From: Aeromicrobium duanguangcaii
GTDB taxonomy: Bacteria; Actinomycetota; Actinomycetes; Propionibacteriales; Nocardioidaceae
Length of the DNA: 64,000 nucleotides
Reading direction: 5' to 3'
Assembly: GCF_024508295.1 (NCBI RefSeq)
Contig: NZ_CP101990.1
Coordinates: 992,001 to 1,056,000 of the forward strand
In this document: positions 43,878 through 53,151 of the stretch, piece after piece
How positions within the stretch are numbered: the stretch's first letter is position 1
Layout of the letters: every line of letters starts with the position of its first letter
Translations under genes and position numbers: made by a program
The notes under the pieces: generated by a model
What the model saw: only the letters and a program-made list of their open reading frames with translations
Told to the model about the DNA's origin: nothing
The model's database searches: none

Positions 43878-44846
43878 ATGGTGCTTCCCCCGGAGCGCGG
43901 AGCAGTCGACGACGTCGAGTACGTCGTGGTCCACGGTTACCGACGCGCCTACCGCCTGCGAGGATCCGGCCCGCCGCTGCTCCTCCTCCACGGCATGGCC
44001 TGCGACTCCTCGACGTGGTTCCCGGTCATGGACCAGCTGGCCCAGCACTTCACCGTCATCGCGCCCGATCTGCTCGGGCACGGCGAGTCGGACAAGCCGA
44101 ACGCCGACTACTCCCTCGGCGGCTTCGCCAACGGGATGCGCGACCTGCTGACCATCCTGGGCATCGACAAGGTCACGGTCGCCGGGCACAGCTTCGGCGG
44201 CGGTGTGGCGATGCAGTTCGCCTACCAGTTCCCCGAGCGCACCGAGCGTGTCGTGCTGGTCTCCAGCGGGGGACTGGGGCCCGAGGTGACGCCCCTGATC
44301 CGCGCGCTGACCCTGCCGGGGGCGGGCCTGGGAATCCGGCTGGCGACGGCCAGGCCCTGGCGCTCAGCGGTGCGCGGATCGATGCGCGCCCTGTCCCACG
44401 TGCCGGTGGCGCGTGACCTCGACGAGGTGGCACGGATCTACGAGGGTCTGGCCGATCCGACCACGTCGCTCGCGATCCGGCGGCTCACCCGGACGGTCCT
44501 GGACTGGAACGGCCAGTTCGTCACGATGGCCGACCGGGCGTACCTGACGCGGCTCATGCCCCTGCTGGTGGTGTGGGGCCGCAACGACCACGTCATCCCG
44601 GTCGCCCACGCCCAGCGGCTGCCGCTGATGGAGAACTCGCACGTCCACGTCTTCGAGGACTCGGGGCACTTCCCGCACAAGGACCATCCGGACGAGTTCG
44701 CCCAGCTGGTGGTCGACTTCTGCCGGATCCAGGCGCCGGCGCAGTACCACCGCGGCAAGTGGCGCGCCCTGCTGCGCCGCGGCGATCAGGCGGGGTTGGC
44801 CAGCGTGTCGCTGCCCGCCGAGGAGTCTCCCTCGGCCGTCAGCTGA
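43878..44846 (+). CDS. Alpha/beta hydrolase
   Basis: A 322-residue protein. The oxyanion segment is L-L-L-H-G-M-A (about 36-42), the nucleophile elbow G-H-S-F-G-G (about 100-105, Ser), the acid is in W-G-R-N-D-H-V-I (about 235-242) and the catalytic His in D-S-G-H-F-P-H. This is a general esterase/epoxide-hydrolase/C-C-hydrolase-like fold without cofactor; the substrate is unknown. There is no signal peptide. Its 3' end overlaps the convergent PAP2 gene by 61 nt. Confidence 0.83.
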   Translation: MVLPPERGAVDDVEYVVVHGYRRAYRLRGSGPPLLLLHGMACDSSTWFPVMDQLAQHFTVIAPDLLGHGESDKPNADYSLGGFANGMRDLLTILGIDKVTVAGHSFGGGVAMQFAYQFPERTERVVLVSSGGLGPEVTPLIRALTLPGAGLGIRLATARPWRSAVRGSMRALSHVPVARDLDEVARIYEGLADPTTSLAIRRLTRTVLDWNGQFVTMADRAYLTRLMPLLVVWGRNDHVIPVAHAQRLPLMENSHVHVFEDSGHFPHKDHPDEFAQLVVDFCRIQAPAQYHRGKWRALLRRGDQAGLASVSLPAEESPSAVS

Positions 44847-45868
44847 ATCTTGTGGTGCCGTTGTCGCCAGAAGCCGTTGCCCGTGGCCCAGCCGGCCAGG
44901 GCGACCGAGACCCAGCCGATGAACGCGCCGGCGATGTCGTCGGCGATGAAGTGCCAGCCGAAGTAGATCGTGGCGATGACCGTGAGGACGAAGTAGATCC
45001 ACGCGGTGATCTGCAGGTAGCGCGGCTGGTCCGTGCGGCCGAAGAACAGGACGGCGGTCAGGGTCACGGACACGTGCAGCGAGGCGAAGGCGCCGATGCC
45101 CCAGATGGGGGCGTCCAGCGGATTCTCGAGGTTCTGGGCGGCGTTCACGAACAGCGAGTACTGCAGTTGCGTCACGCCGGTCGTGGGCAGGGCGTCGAAC
45201 AGAGCGGCGTTCGTGTAGGCCGGGCCCAGCGACGGGAAGATGTAGTACGCGGCGGCGCCCAGGACCCAGTTCAGCGACAGGGCGGTCGCGTACCAGGCGC
45301 CCAGCGTGTAGTCGCGGTTGAGGACCAGGAAGGCGGCCAGCGTGATGGGGATCAACGGCAGGTAGCTGACGTACACCGTCGCCAGGACCTGGGCGGCGAA
45401 CCCGGTGCCGAGCAGGTTGTGCAGCAGGTCGGCCGGGTGGTGGCCGAACATCATCCAGTAGTCCCAGCGCGAGAGCATGGTGTCGAAGTTGACGCCCTCG
45501 CGCACGGTGGGCAGGAAGCCCTTGATGTTCCGGTAGCTGACGTAGCAGATGTAGAACGTCAGCAGGCCCGTCGCGATGTGGAACACGCGGTTCCACGACC
45601 ACTCGTCGCGGATGATGTCCTTCACGCCCCGGCCGAAGTGGCGCACGCCGGCGCGCTTCAGGGCCATGGGAACGATGCCCAGGGCGAAGAAGCCCAGGCC
45701 CATGACGGGCAGCCGGACGTACGCCGGGCCGAGGAAGCCTTCAGGGTCCTTCAGGGCGATGCCGAGACGCGCCGACATGACGATCGCGGTGATGCCGACA
45801 GCGGCCGCCAGAAGGACACCGAAGGTGTAGGGCCATGAGCGTGCCGCGCTCCACCACCGTTGGACCAT
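44786..45868 (-). CDS. PAP2-superfamily integral membrane protein (inositol phosphorylceramide synthase-like)
   Basis: A 360-residue protein with several membrane segments (about 15-33, 52-70, 98-112, 165-185, 190-210, 280-300, 305-325). PAP2 catalytic motifs are visible: the P-S-L-G-P region (about 211-215), F-A-S-L-H-V-S with the catalytic His (about 262-268) and W-H-F-I-A-D-D (about 303-309). The order matches the PAP2_3 family, which includes inositol-phosphate ceramide and phosphatidylinositol-type synthases. The function here is a lipid phosphatase or phosphotransferase. A TAGACT box 7 nt upstream indicates a leaderless start. Confidence 0.82.
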   Translation of the reverse strand: MVQRWWSAARSWPYTFGVLLAAAVGITAIVMSARLGIALKDPEGFLGPAYVRLPVMGLGFFALGIVPMALKRAGVRHFGRGVKDIIRDEWSWNRVFHIATGLLTFYICYVSYRNIKGFLPTVREGVNFDTMLSRWDYWMMFGHHPADLLHNLLGTGFAAQVLATVYVSYLPLIPITLAAFLVLNRDYTLGAWYATALSLNWVLGAAAYYIFPSLGPAYTNAALFDALPTTGVTQLQYSLFVNAAQNLENPLDAPIWGIGAFASLHVSVTLTAVLFFGRTDQPRYLQITAWIYFVLTVIATIYFGWHFIADDIAGAFIGWVSVALAGWATGNGFWRQRHHKIQLTAEGDSSAGSDTLANPA

Positions 45869-45875
45869 GCGGGTC

Positions 45876-45881
45876 AGTCTA
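45876..45881 (-). promoter_or_regulatory. -10 box, leaderless start of the PAP2 gene
   Basis: TAGACT on the minus strand, 7 nt before ATG 45868. Confidence 0.55.
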
Positions 45882-45925
45882 CGGGGGGCCGACCGGCCGC
45901 CGGTGAGGCGGCCGGTCGACCGAAC

Positions 45926-48685
45926 TCAGGCCCCGCCGCCGTCCTGGTTTCCGCCGCTGGCGGCAGTCGGATCGTCGATCCGCAGGGACTCGAACGCCTC
46001 GCGAGCGACCTTCAGGTCCACGCGACCCGCACGGCCCAGCGACGCCAGCACCGCCACGACGATGGACTCGGCGTCGATCTGGAAGTAGCGCCGTGCGCCC
46101 GCGCGGGTGTCGGCGAAGCCGAACCCGTCGGCGCCCAGGGACATCCACGCGCCGGGGACCCAGCGAGCGATCTGGTCGGGCACGGCCCGCATGTAGTCGC
46201 TCACCGCGACCGTCGGACCACCGTCCTGGAGCTTCGTGGTGATCCACGGCGTCTTCGGCTCCTGGTCGAGGTGGTTGAAGTTCCAGCGCTCGACCTCCTC
46301 GGCCTCGCGAGCGAGCTCGTTCCACGAGGTGACGGACCAGACCTCGGCCGCCACGCCGTACTCCTCGGCGAGCATCTGCTGCGCCTGCAGTGCCCACGGC
46401 ACCGAGACACCGGACGCGAGGATCCGCGTCGGCGCATCGTCCTCGATGGGCGAGGCGGCGTACCGGTAGGCGCCCTTGAGGATCCCGTCGACGTCGACGC
46501 CCTCGGGCTCGGCCGGCTGGTTCAGCGGCTCGTTGTAGACCGTCATGTAGTAGATGACGTTCTCGCCCGTGCCGCCCTGCGGGTTGGGCTCGTCGCCGTA
46601 CATGCGCCGCATGCCGTCCTGCACGATGTGCGCGATCTCGAACGAGAACGCGGGGTCGTAGTGGACGATCGCGGGGTTCGTGCGCGCCAGCAGCGGCGAG
46701 TGGCCGTCCGCGTGCTGCAGGCCCTCGCCCGTGAGGGTCGTGCGACCGGCCGTGGCTCCGATCAGGAAGCCGCGGGCCATCTGGTCGGCCATCGCCCAGA
46801 TCGAGTCGCCGGTGCGCTGGAACCCGAACATCGAGTAGAAGAGGTACACCGGGATCATGTGCTCGCCGTGGGTGGCGTAGGCGCTGCCCGCCGCGGTCGC
46901 CGACGCCATGGCGCCGGCCTCGCTGATGCCCTCGTGCAGCAGCTGGCCCTGCTGGCTCTCCTTGTAGGCCAGCAGCAGCTTGCGGTCGACCGACTCGTAC
47001 ATCTGGCCGTGCGGGCTGTAGATCTTGGCCGACGGGAACATCGAGTCCATGCCGAACGTGCGGTACTCGTCCGGTGCGATCGGCACGATGCGCGAGCCGA
47101 TGTTCTTGTCCTTCATCAGCTCGCGCAGCAACCGCACGAACGCCATCGTCGAGGCGATCTGCTGCTTGCCCGAGCCCTTGCGCAGGTCCGCGTAGGCGTC
47201 CTCCGCCGGCAGCGTCGGGGGCTTGGCCTTGACGATGCGCGACGGCAGCGGGCCGCCGAGCTGGCGACGGCGCTCGAGCATGTACTTGATGTGCTCGTGG
47301 TCCTTGCCGGGGTGGTAGTACGGCGCGCCGTCGGGCGAGTCGATCTGCTCGTCCGTGATCGGGATGTGCAGCCGGTCACGGAAGTTCTTCAGGTCGTCCG
47401 TCGTCAGCTTCTTCATCTGGTGCGTCGCGTTGCGCGCCATGAGCGACTCGAGGAGCCAGCCCTTGACTGTGTGCGCCAGGATCACGGTCGGCTGGCCCTT
47501 GTGCTTGAGCGCCGAGTCGAACGCCGCGTAGACCTTGCGGTAGTCGTGACCACCGCGCGGCAGCTTCTCGATCTGCTCGTCCGAGAGGTGCTCGACGATC
47601 TTGCGCAGCTCCGGGTCGGGGCCGAAGAAGTTCTCGCGGTTGTACGCGCCGTCGGCGATCGACAGGTTCTGGAACTCGCCGTCGGGGACGCGGTTCATCT
47701 GGTTGACCAGCGCGCCGGTCGTGTCACGGGCGAGCAGGTCGTCCCACTCGCGGCCCCACACGACCTTGATGACGTTCCAGCCCGCGCCGAGGAAGATCGA
47801 CTCCAGCTCCTGGATGATCTTGCCGTTGCCGCGCACCGGGCCGTCGAGCTGCTGCAGGTTGCAGTTCACGACGAACGTGAGGTTGTCGAGCTGCTCGCGG
47901 CCGGCGACGCTGATCGCGCCGAGCGACTCGGGCTCGCCCATCTCGCCGTCGCCCAGGAACGTCCAGACGTGCTGCTCGCTGGTGTCCTTGATGCCACGGT
48001 GCTGCAGGTAGCGGTTGAACCGGGCCTGGTAGATCGAGTTGATCGCCGCGAGTCCCATCGAGACCGTCGGGAACTCCCAGTAGTCGGGCATCAGCCGCGG
48101 GTGCGGGTACGAGGGCAGGCCCTTGCCGGCGCCCTGCGAGTGCTCCTGGCGGAAGTTGTTCAGGCGGTCCTCGTCGAAGCGTCCCTCGAGGAACGAGCGG
48201 GCGTAGATGCCGGGGGCCGCGTGGCCCTGGTAGAAGATCTGGTCGCCGCCACCGGGGTGGTCCTTGCCACGGAAGAAGTGGTTGAAGCCGACCTCGTAGA
48301 GGCTGGCGGCCGACTGGTAGGTGGCGATGTGCCCACCGACGCCCAGTCCGGCGCGGTTGGCCCGCGAGACCATGACCGCGGCGTTCCAACGGATGTAGGA
48401 GCGGATGTGTCGCTCGATCTCCTCGTCGCCGGGGAAGTCGGGCTCACGCTCGGGGGGGATGGTGTTGATGAAGTCGGTGCTGCGCAGCGCGGGCATGCCG
48501 ACGGCGCGCTCACGGGCGCGCTCGAGCATCCGCAACATGACGTAGCGGGCGCGGTCCCGGCCGCGCTCGTCGACCATTTGATCGAGCGAACGGAGCCAGT
48601 CCTGCGTCTCTTCGGAATCCACGTCGGGCAGCTGGGTCGGCATGCCCCCGTGGATGATCGGACGGTCGGGGCCGGATGAGGCCAT
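45926..48685 (-). CDS. aceE: Pyruvate dehydrogenase E1 component, homodimeric type
   Basis: A 919-residue thiamine-diphosphate enzyme that decarboxylates pyruvate and passes the acetyl group to the lipoyl E2. The TPP/Mg motif is G-D-G-E (245-248) with N-C-N at 274-276. The active-site H-A-A-P-G region near 155 and the pyrimidine-domain [11 protein letters not shown] segment match E. coli-type AceE. It lies alone without aceF or lpd, as in mycobacteria, where E2 is shared with 2-oxoglutarate dehydrogenase. An AGGGAG ribosome-binding site precedes the ATG. It is divergent from DUF3052-ahpE, as in M. tuberculosis. Confidence 0.96.
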   Translation of the reverse strand: MASSGPDRPIIHGGMPTQLPDVDSEETQDWLRSLDQMVDERGRDRARYVMLRMLERARERAVGMPALRSTDFINTIPPEREPDFPGDEEIERHIRSYIRWNAAVMVSRANRAGLGVGGHIATYQSAASLYEVGFNHFFRGKDHPGGGDQIFYQGHAAPGIYARSFLEGRFDEDRLNNFRQEHSQGAGKGLPSYPHPRLMPDYWEFPTVSMGLAAINSIYQARFNRYLQHRGIKDTSEQHVWTFLGDGEMGEPESLGAISVAGREQLDNLTFVVNCNLQQLDGPVRGNGKIIQELESIFLGAGWNVIKVVWGREWDDLLARDTTGALVNQMNRVPDGEFQNLSIADGAYNRENFFGPDPELRKIVEHLSDEQIEKLPRGGHDYRKVYAAFDSALKHKGQPTVILAHTVKGWLLESLMARNATHQMKKLTTDDLKNFRDRLHIPITDEQIDSPDGAPYYHPGKDHEHIKYMLERRRQLGGPLPSRIVKAKPPTLPAEDAYADLRKGSGKQQIASTMAFVRLLRELMKDKNIGSRIVPIAPDEYRTFGMDSMFPSAKIYSPHGQMYESVDRKLLLAYKESQQGQLLHEGISEAGAMASATAAGSAYATHGEHMIPVYLFYSMFGFQRTGDSIWAMADQMARGFLIGATAGRTTLTGEGLQHADGHSPLLARTNPAIVHYDPAFSFEIAHIVQDGMRRMYGDEPNPQGGTGENVIYYMTVYNEPLNQPAEPEGVDVDGILKGAYRYAASPIEDDAPTRILASGVSVPWALQAQQMLAEEYGVAAEVWSVTSWNELAREAEEVERWNFNHLDQEPKTPWITTKLQDGGPTVAVSDYMRAVPDQIARWVPGAWMSLGADGFGFADTRAGARRYFQIDAESIVVAVLASLGRAGRVDLKVAREAFESLRIDDPTAASGGNQDGGGA

Positions 48686-48741
48686 GGTGCACTCCCTGGG
48701 GTGTCGGGATGGACCCTTCCATCAAACCACCCGGAGTTCGC

Positions 48742-48747
48742 TAGTGT
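48742..48747 (+). promoter_or_regulatory. Putative -10 box of DUF3052-ahpE
   Basis: TAGTGT, 55 nt before the GTG. The leader contains a GAAGGAGG ribosome-binding site. Confidence 0.45.
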
Positions 48748-48802
48748 GAGTCCGGCAAGCAACCGATACACCCTGTCGAGAAGCAGGGGAGAAGGAGGTG
48801 CG

Positions 48803-49189
48803 GTGGACGCGGCGAAGCTGGGCTTCGAACCTGACTCCGTCATCCAGGAGCTCGGCTGGGACGAGGACGTCGACGACGAGCTTCGCTCGGCGGTCGAGTC
48901 ACACACCGGAAGCGAAATGGTCGACGGTGACGTCGGCGAGGTCGTCGACGGAGTGATCCTGTGGTGGCGTGAGGACGATGGTGACCTGACCGATGCGCTG
49001 GTCGACGCGACGCAGGACGTCGCGGAGGGCGGCTCCGTGTGGCTCTTGACCCCGAAGGTCGGGCTGGACGGTCACGTCTCCGGCGCCGACATCGGCGAGG
49101 CTGCCCCGATCGCGGGTCTCTCGATCACGACCACGTCGGCCGTGGGCCCGAACTGGGTCGCCACCAAGCTGTCCACGCAGAAGCGGTGA
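48803..49189 (+). CDS. DUF3052 family protein
   Basis: A 128-residue acidic protein of an actinobacterial family of unknown function. Conserved features include L-G-F-E-P-D-S-V-I-Q-E-L-G-W-D-E-D-V-D-D near the N-terminus, W-W-R-E-D-D-G-D-L-T-D in the middle and the W-L-L-T-P-K-V-G strand. The GTG at 48803 has GAAGGAGG 5 nt upstream. It sits between aceE and ahpE, the same order as Rv2241-Rv2239c-Rv2238c in M. tuberculosis; 2 nt separate it from ahpE. Confidence 0.88.
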   Translation: MDAAKLGFEPDSVIQELGWDEDVDDELRSAVESHTGSEMVDGDVGEVVDGVILWWREDDGDLTDALVDATQDVAEGGSVWLLTPKVGLDGHVSGADIGEAAPIAGLSITTTSAVGPNWVATKLSTQKR

Positions 49190-49191
49190 CC

Positions 49192-49659
49192 GTGAGCGAA
49201 TCGCTGGTCGAGGTCGGCGCCCCGGCGCCGGACTTCACCCTCAAGAACCAGCACGGCGAGGACGTCTCGCTCTCGGGTCTGCGCGGGCGCAACGTGGTCG
49301 TCGTCTTCTACCCGTTCGCCTTCAGCGGCATCTGCACCGGCGAGCTGTGTGAGATCCGCGACAACCTCTCCGTCTTCAACGACGCCGACGCCGAGGTCCT
49401 GGCGATCTCGTGTGATCCGATGTTCGCGCTGCGCGCGTGGTCGGACCAGGACGGCTACGAGTTCAGCATGCTGAGCGACTTCTGGCCCCACGGAGAGGTC
49501 GCCAAGGCGTACGGGATCTTCCAAGAGGGTCCCGGCGCCGCGGCGCGCGGAACCTACGTGATCGACCGCGAGGGCATCGTTCGCTGGAAGATCGAGAACG
49601 GACTGGGCGAGGCGCGCGATCTCGCCGCGTACCGTGAGGCACTTGAGTCACTCCGCTGA
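49192..49659 (+). CDS. ahpE: AhpE-type one-cysteine peroxiredoxin
   Basis: A 155-residue thioredoxin-fold peroxidase. The peroxidatic Cys is in F-Y-P-F-A-F-S-G-I-C-T-G-E-L-C (about 40-54), with the catalytic Thr/Arg environment (R-A-W-S-D) downstream. AhpE enzymes reduce peroxides and peroxynitrite and are recycled by mycoredoxin and mycothiol. A second Cys lies a few residues after the peroxidatic one; a distal resolving Cys is not obvious, fitting the 1-Cys type. A strong terminator follows about 75 nt downstream. Confidence 0.92.
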   Translation: MSESLVEVGAPAPDFTLKNQHGEDVSLSGLRGRNVVVVFYPFAFSGICTGELCEIRDNLSVFNDADAEVLAISCDPMFALRAWSDQDGYEFSMLSDFWPHGEVAKAYGIFQEGPGAAARGTYVIDREGIVRWKIENGLGEARDLAAYREALESLR

Positions 49660-49735
49660 CAACACAGCAGATTTTCAGGTCAGATCGGGTGGAAATAACT
49701 CACATTGACCATATGGATCTGGTTTGATGGTGCTA

Positions 49736-49780
49736 CCGCGCCGCCGGGGACCCGAGACCCCGGCGGCGCGGCCTTTCTGT
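49736..49780 (+). terminator. ahpE terminator
   Basis: A perfect 14-bp GC stem (49736-49749 with 49758-49771), 8-nt loop, followed by CCTTTCTGT. Confidence 0.85.
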
Positions 49781-49810
49781 CTCCGGGGGCCTGTGCGCAG
49801 TCCGGTGCGC

Positions 49811-49816
49811 TAACGT
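49811..49816 (+). promoter_or_regulatory. Putative -10 box of tRNA-Val
   Basis: TAACGT lies 12 nt before the mature tRNA 5' end. Confidence 0.45.
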
Positions 49817-49828
49817 TCACCTGCGTTC

Positions 49829-49902
49829 GGGCGAATAGCTCAGTTGGTCAGAGCATCCGGTTTACACCCGGAAGGTCGGGGGTTCGAGCCCCTCTTCGCC
49901 CA
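49829..49902 (+). tRNA. tRNA-Val (TAC)
   Basis: A 74-nt cloverleaf. The acceptor GGGCGAA (49829-49835) pairs with TTCGCCC (49895-49901), with discriminator A. The anticodon loop is TTTACAC with TAC. The T arm is GGGTTCGAGCC. No CCA is encoded. Confidence 0.97.
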
Positions 49903-49917
49903 CCCACTTCGCCACGA

Positions 49918-50532
49918 TCAGCTGTTGCTGATCCCGATGGCGGCACCGATGGTCGACGGGTCCTGCACGACCTGGAGCAGATAGGCCGCCAGATCGGCGC
50001 GCGTGATCGTGCCGCGCAGGGTTCCCGGCTGGCCGACCTCGAGAGCGGTCCATGCTCCGGTGGAGGGCTTGCGGGTGAGGCCGGTCGGCCGCACGATCGT
50101 CCAGTCCAGGCCTGAGTTCATGACGGCCGCCTCCTGGGCGTTGTGGTCAGCCAGGGGGCCGGCGAGCAGGAGCGGGGTGATCCAGCGCAGCACGCCGGGC
50201 AGCTGGCGGGCGGAGTCGCCGGCACCGAGCGACGACTGGACCACCAGGCGCCGTACTCCGGCCTGCTTCATCGCGGTGACGATCTCGGCGGTGACAGCGG
50301 CTCGTTGGTGGCGAACCCCCTTGGCACCACCGACGGTGACGACGACGGCGTCGGCGCCGGTCACCGCGGCAGCGGCGCTGGCCGGATCAGTGGCGCTGCC
50401 GGTGATCGAGCGGGCGCCGGCGGGCGCTGAACCGCTGCGTGACAGGACGGTCACCTCGTGACCTGCTGCCGAGGCGAGCCGGGCCAGCTCGGCACCTGTC
50501 CCCTGCGAACCGCCGATGATGGTGATCTTCAT
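49918..50532 (-). CDS. NAD(P)-binding atypical SDR (NmrA-like)
   Basis: A 204-residue Rossmann protein. The N-terminal motif is I-G-G-S-Q-G-T-G (about 7-14), followed by an R at the end of strand 2 (V-L-S-R-S) for NADP preference. V-V-Q-S-S-L-G and D-W-T-I-V-R-P-T-G are typical of atypical SDRs used as redox sensors or NAD(P)-dependent reductases. The Y-x-x-x-K dyad is absent, so it may not be catalytic. A TAGCCT box and a GAAGGAG ribosome-binding site precede the ATG. Confidence 0.83.
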   Translation of the reverse strand: MKITIIGGSQGTGAELARLASAAGHEVTVLSRSGSAPAGARSITGSATDPASAAAAVTGADAVVVTVGGAKGVRHQRAAVTAEIVTAMKQAGVRRLVVQSSLGAGDSARQLPGVLRWITPLLLAGPLADHNAQEAAVMNSGLDWTIVRPTGLTRKPSTGAWTALEVGQPGTLRGTITRADLAAYLLQVVQDPSTIGAAIGISNS

Positions 50533-50662
50533 GGTGCTCCTTCTCGCGATGCGTTCAGGCTAGGCCGCGAGCACGGCCAGTGCTGGCCCCGGGTTGCGGC
50601 AGAGCTCCTGTGGCACGGCCATGGCGGGAGGTCGAGGGCTCGAGTCCTTCGTCCCGCCTTCG

Positions 50663-50668
50663 TAGGCT
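50663..50668 (+). promoter_or_regulatory. -10 box, leaderless start of the TfoX-like gene
   Basis: TAGGCT is 6 nt before ATG 50675. GGGGAG in the spacer is too close to the ATG to be a good ribosome-binding site. Confidence 0.5.
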
Positions 50669-50674
50669 GGGGAG

Positions 50675-50998
50675 ATGTCGCCGCAGGAGATGCTCGTGCG
50701 CCGCATCCGTCGCGCGCTCGCCGACCGGCGGACTCGCGAGGTCTCGATGTTCGGCGGCCTGTCCTTCATGGTCGACGGTGCGCTCGCCGTGTCGGCCGGC
50801 AGTGATGGAGACCTCCTGGTGCGCATCGACCCGACGCGCCGGGACGAGCTTGCGGCACGACCCGGTGCGAAGCCGGCCGTGATGAAGAACGGCCGAGAGA
50901 TGGGGGAGCGCTGGCTCCAGGTCGACCCGGTCGGCCTGGCGGGCGAGGACGACCTGGCCTTCTGGGTGGGCGTCGGGGTCGCCGCGCGACCCGACTGA
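50675..50998 (+). CDS. TfoX/Sxy N-terminal-domain protein
   Basis: A 107-residue protein matching the TfoX N-terminal domain: V-R-R-I-R-R-A-L near the start, then S-M-F-G-G-L-S-F-M-V-D-G (about 24-35) and L-L-V-R-I-D-P in the middle strand. In Haemophilus the full-length protein activates competence; short single-domain actinobacterial members have no known role. The neighbouring genes give no clue. Confidence 0.8.
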   Translation: MSPQEMLVRRIRRALADRRTREVSMFGGLSFMVDGALAVSAGSDGDLLVRIDPTRRDELAARPGAKPAVMKNGREMGERWLQVDPVGLAGEDDLAFWVGVGVAARPD

Positions 50999-51045
50999 CG
51001 CAGCGGGTGCGCGCGGCTGTCGGAGCCGCCTGACACGATCGGTGC

Positions 51046-53151
51046 ATGACGTCGATCGCCACCACCACCGCCGATGCCGCCCTCGAACGACTCCGGGCGC
51101 TGACGGGACGACCCGACGCCCAGTTCCACGAGGGCCAGCTCGAGGCGATCGCGGCGCTGGTCGACGACCAGCGCCGTGCGCTCGTCGTCCAGCGCACCGG
51201 CTGGGGCAAGTCCGCGGTGTACTTCGTGGCCACCGCGCTGCTGCGTGCTCGCGGTGCCGGCCCGACGGTCCTGGTGTCTCCCTTGCTGGCCCTGATGCGC
51301 GACCAGGTCGCCGCCGCCGAGCGCGCCGGCGTGCGGGCCGCCGCCATCAACTCGGCCACGGTCGAGGAGTGGGACGACATCGAGGCCCGGCTGGCCGCCG
51401 ACACGATCGACGTGCTGCTGGTCTCACCCGAGCGGCTCAACAACCCGACGTTCCGCGAGCGGCAGCTGCCGCGACTGCTCGAGCAGATGGGCCTGCTCGT
51501 CGTCGACGAGGCGCACTGCATCTCCGACTGGGGCCACGACTTCCGGCCCGACTACCGCCGGCTGGCCCACGTCATCGAGTCGCTGGGGCCGCACGTGCCG
51601 GTCCTGGCGACCACCGCCACGGCCAACGCCCGCGTCGTGGCCGACGTGGCCGAGCAGCTCGGCGGCGACGTCCTGACCCTGCGCGGCTCGCTGGCACGTG
51701 ACTCGCTGCGGCTGGGTTGCCTGACGCTGCCCACCGCCAAGCAGCGGCTGGGCTGGCTCGTCGCTCACCTGGGTGACCTCGACGGCAGCGGGATCATCTA
51801 CGCGCTCACCGTCTCGGCGGCCGAGGACACGGCGCGGCTGCTGCGCGAGGCGGGCTTCGAGGTGCGGGCGTACACCGGCCGCACGGACCCTTCCGAGCGC
51901 GAGGAGCTGGAGCAGGCGCTGAAGGAGAACCGAGTCAAGGCGCTCGTCGCCACGAGCGCCCTGGGGATGGGCTTCGACAAGCCCGACCTGGGGTTCGTGA
52001 TCCACCTCGGTGCGCCGTCGTCGCCCGTGGCCTATTACCAACAGGTGGGCCGTGCCGGCCGCGCCACCGAGCGCGCCGACGTGCTGCTGCTGCCCGGGCC
52101 GGAGGATCGCGACATCTGGCGGTACTTCGCCACGGCGTCGATGCCCGATCCCGAGCGCGCGGCTCGCGTCATCGACCAGCTGGGCTCCGAGCCGATCTCC
52201 ACCCCGGCCCTCGAGGCGCTCGTCGACGTCAAGCGCACCCAGCTGGAGCTGCTGCTCAAGGTGCTCGACGTCGACGGCGCCGTCCGCAAGGTGCGCGGGG
52301 GATGGGTCGCCACCGGCCGGCCCTGGACGTACGACGCCGAGAGGTACGAGCGCATCGCGGCGGCCCGTGAGCACGAACAGCAGGCGATGCTGACGTACGA
52401 GCGGGGCGAGACGTGCCGGATGCAGTTGCTGCAACAGGACCTCGACGACCCCTCGGCCGCGCCCTGCGGCCGGTGCGACGTCTGCGCGGCGCCGTTCTAT
52501 CCGACGGACGTCCCCGAGGCCACCGTCGGCCGTGCCACCGAGGCACTCGACCGGGTCGGCGTGCCGATCGAGCCCCGGGGCCAGTGGCCCACGGGTGCCG
52601 ATCGCCGCGGCGTCGACGTCAAGGGCCGGATCGCGCCGGACGAGCGCGCCGAGACCGGGCGCGTGGTCGCCCGACTGACCGACTTGGGCTGGGGCGGCAC
52701 GTTGCGAGAGCTGTTCGCCGCAGGGGCGCCCGACCGCGAGATCCCCGAGCCGTTGGTCGGCGCCGTCGTGCGGGCGCTGCGGGACTGGCCGTGGGACCAG
52801 CGACCCGTCGCGGTCGTGGCGATGCCCTCGGTCACGCGACCGACCCTGGTGCGCTCCACGGCCGAGACGATCTCGCGACTGGGCCGGATGCCGCTGCTCG
52901 GCACGCTCGACCTCGACCCGCACATCCCGCGCGCCGAGACCGGCGGCAACAGCGCCTTCCGTCTCGCCTCGGTGTGGGGACGGTTCTCGGTCGGTCCCGA
53001 GCTGGCTGCCGCGTTGGCTGGTCTGAACGGGCCGGTTCTGCTGGTCGACGACCTGGTCGACAGCCGGTGGACGATCACCGTCGCGGCCCGCGAGCTGCGC
53101 CGAGCCGGCGCGCCCGGCGTCCTGCCCTTCGCGCTGGCCAGTGTCGGCTGA
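51046..53151 (+). CDS. RecQ-like DNA helicase with C-terminal phosphoribosyltransferase-like domain
   Basis: A 701-residue fusion. Residues about 20-380 form a RecQ-type helicase: Walker A R-T-G-W-G-K-S, motif II V-V-D-E-A-H-C-I-S-D-W-G-H-D-F-R, motif III A-T-T-A-T-A, motif VI Q-Q-V-G-R-A-G-R. A zinc-binding RecQ-C element follows (C in E-T-C-R-M near 451, then C-G-R-C-D-V-C). The HRDC domain is missing. The C-terminal 120 residues carry a PRPP-binding-type loop V-L-L-V-D-D-L-V-D-S-R-W-T, as in ComF-like phosphoribosyltransferases. A CACGAT box lies 6 nt before the ATG. Confidence 0.88.
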   Translation: MTSIATTTADAALERLRALTGRPDAQFHEGQLEAIAALVDDQRRALVVQRTGWGKSAVYFVATALLRARGAGPTVLVSPLLALMRDQVAAAERAGVRAAAINSATVEEWDDIEARLAADTIDVLLVSPERLNNPTFRERQLPRLLEQMGLLVVDEAHCISDWGHDFRPDYRRLAHVIESLGPHVPVLATTATANARVVADVAEQLGGDVLTLRGSLARDSLRLGCLTLPTAKQRLGWLVAHLGDLDGSGIIYALTVSAAEDTARLLREAGFEVRAYTGRTDPSEREELEQALKENRVKALVATSALGMGFDKPDLGFVIHLGAPSSPVAYYQQVGRAGRATERADVLLLPGPEDRDIWRYFATASMPDPERAARVIDQLGSEPISTPALEALVDVKRTQLELLLKVLDVDGAVRKVRGGWVATGRPWTYDAERYERIAAAREHEQQAMLTYERGETCRMQLLQQDLDDPSAAPCGRCDVCAAPFYPTDVPEATVGRATEALDRVGVPIEPRGQWPTGADRRGVDVKGRIAPDERAETGRVVARLTDLGWGGTLRELFAAGAPDREIPEPLVGAVVRALRDWPWDQRPVAVVAMPSVTRPTLVRSTAETISRLGRMPLLGTLDLDPHIPRAETGGNSAFRLASVWGRFSVGPELAAALAGLNGPVLLVDDLVDSRWTITVAARELRRAGAPGVLPFALASVG

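Noticed and set aside
45860-48679. A 939-codon open frame antisense to aceE
   Set aside because: It is the GC-rich shadow of aceE. Its translation is low-complexity, rich in Val, Arg, Asp and Leu, and has no domain, while the opposite strand encodes a textbook AceE.
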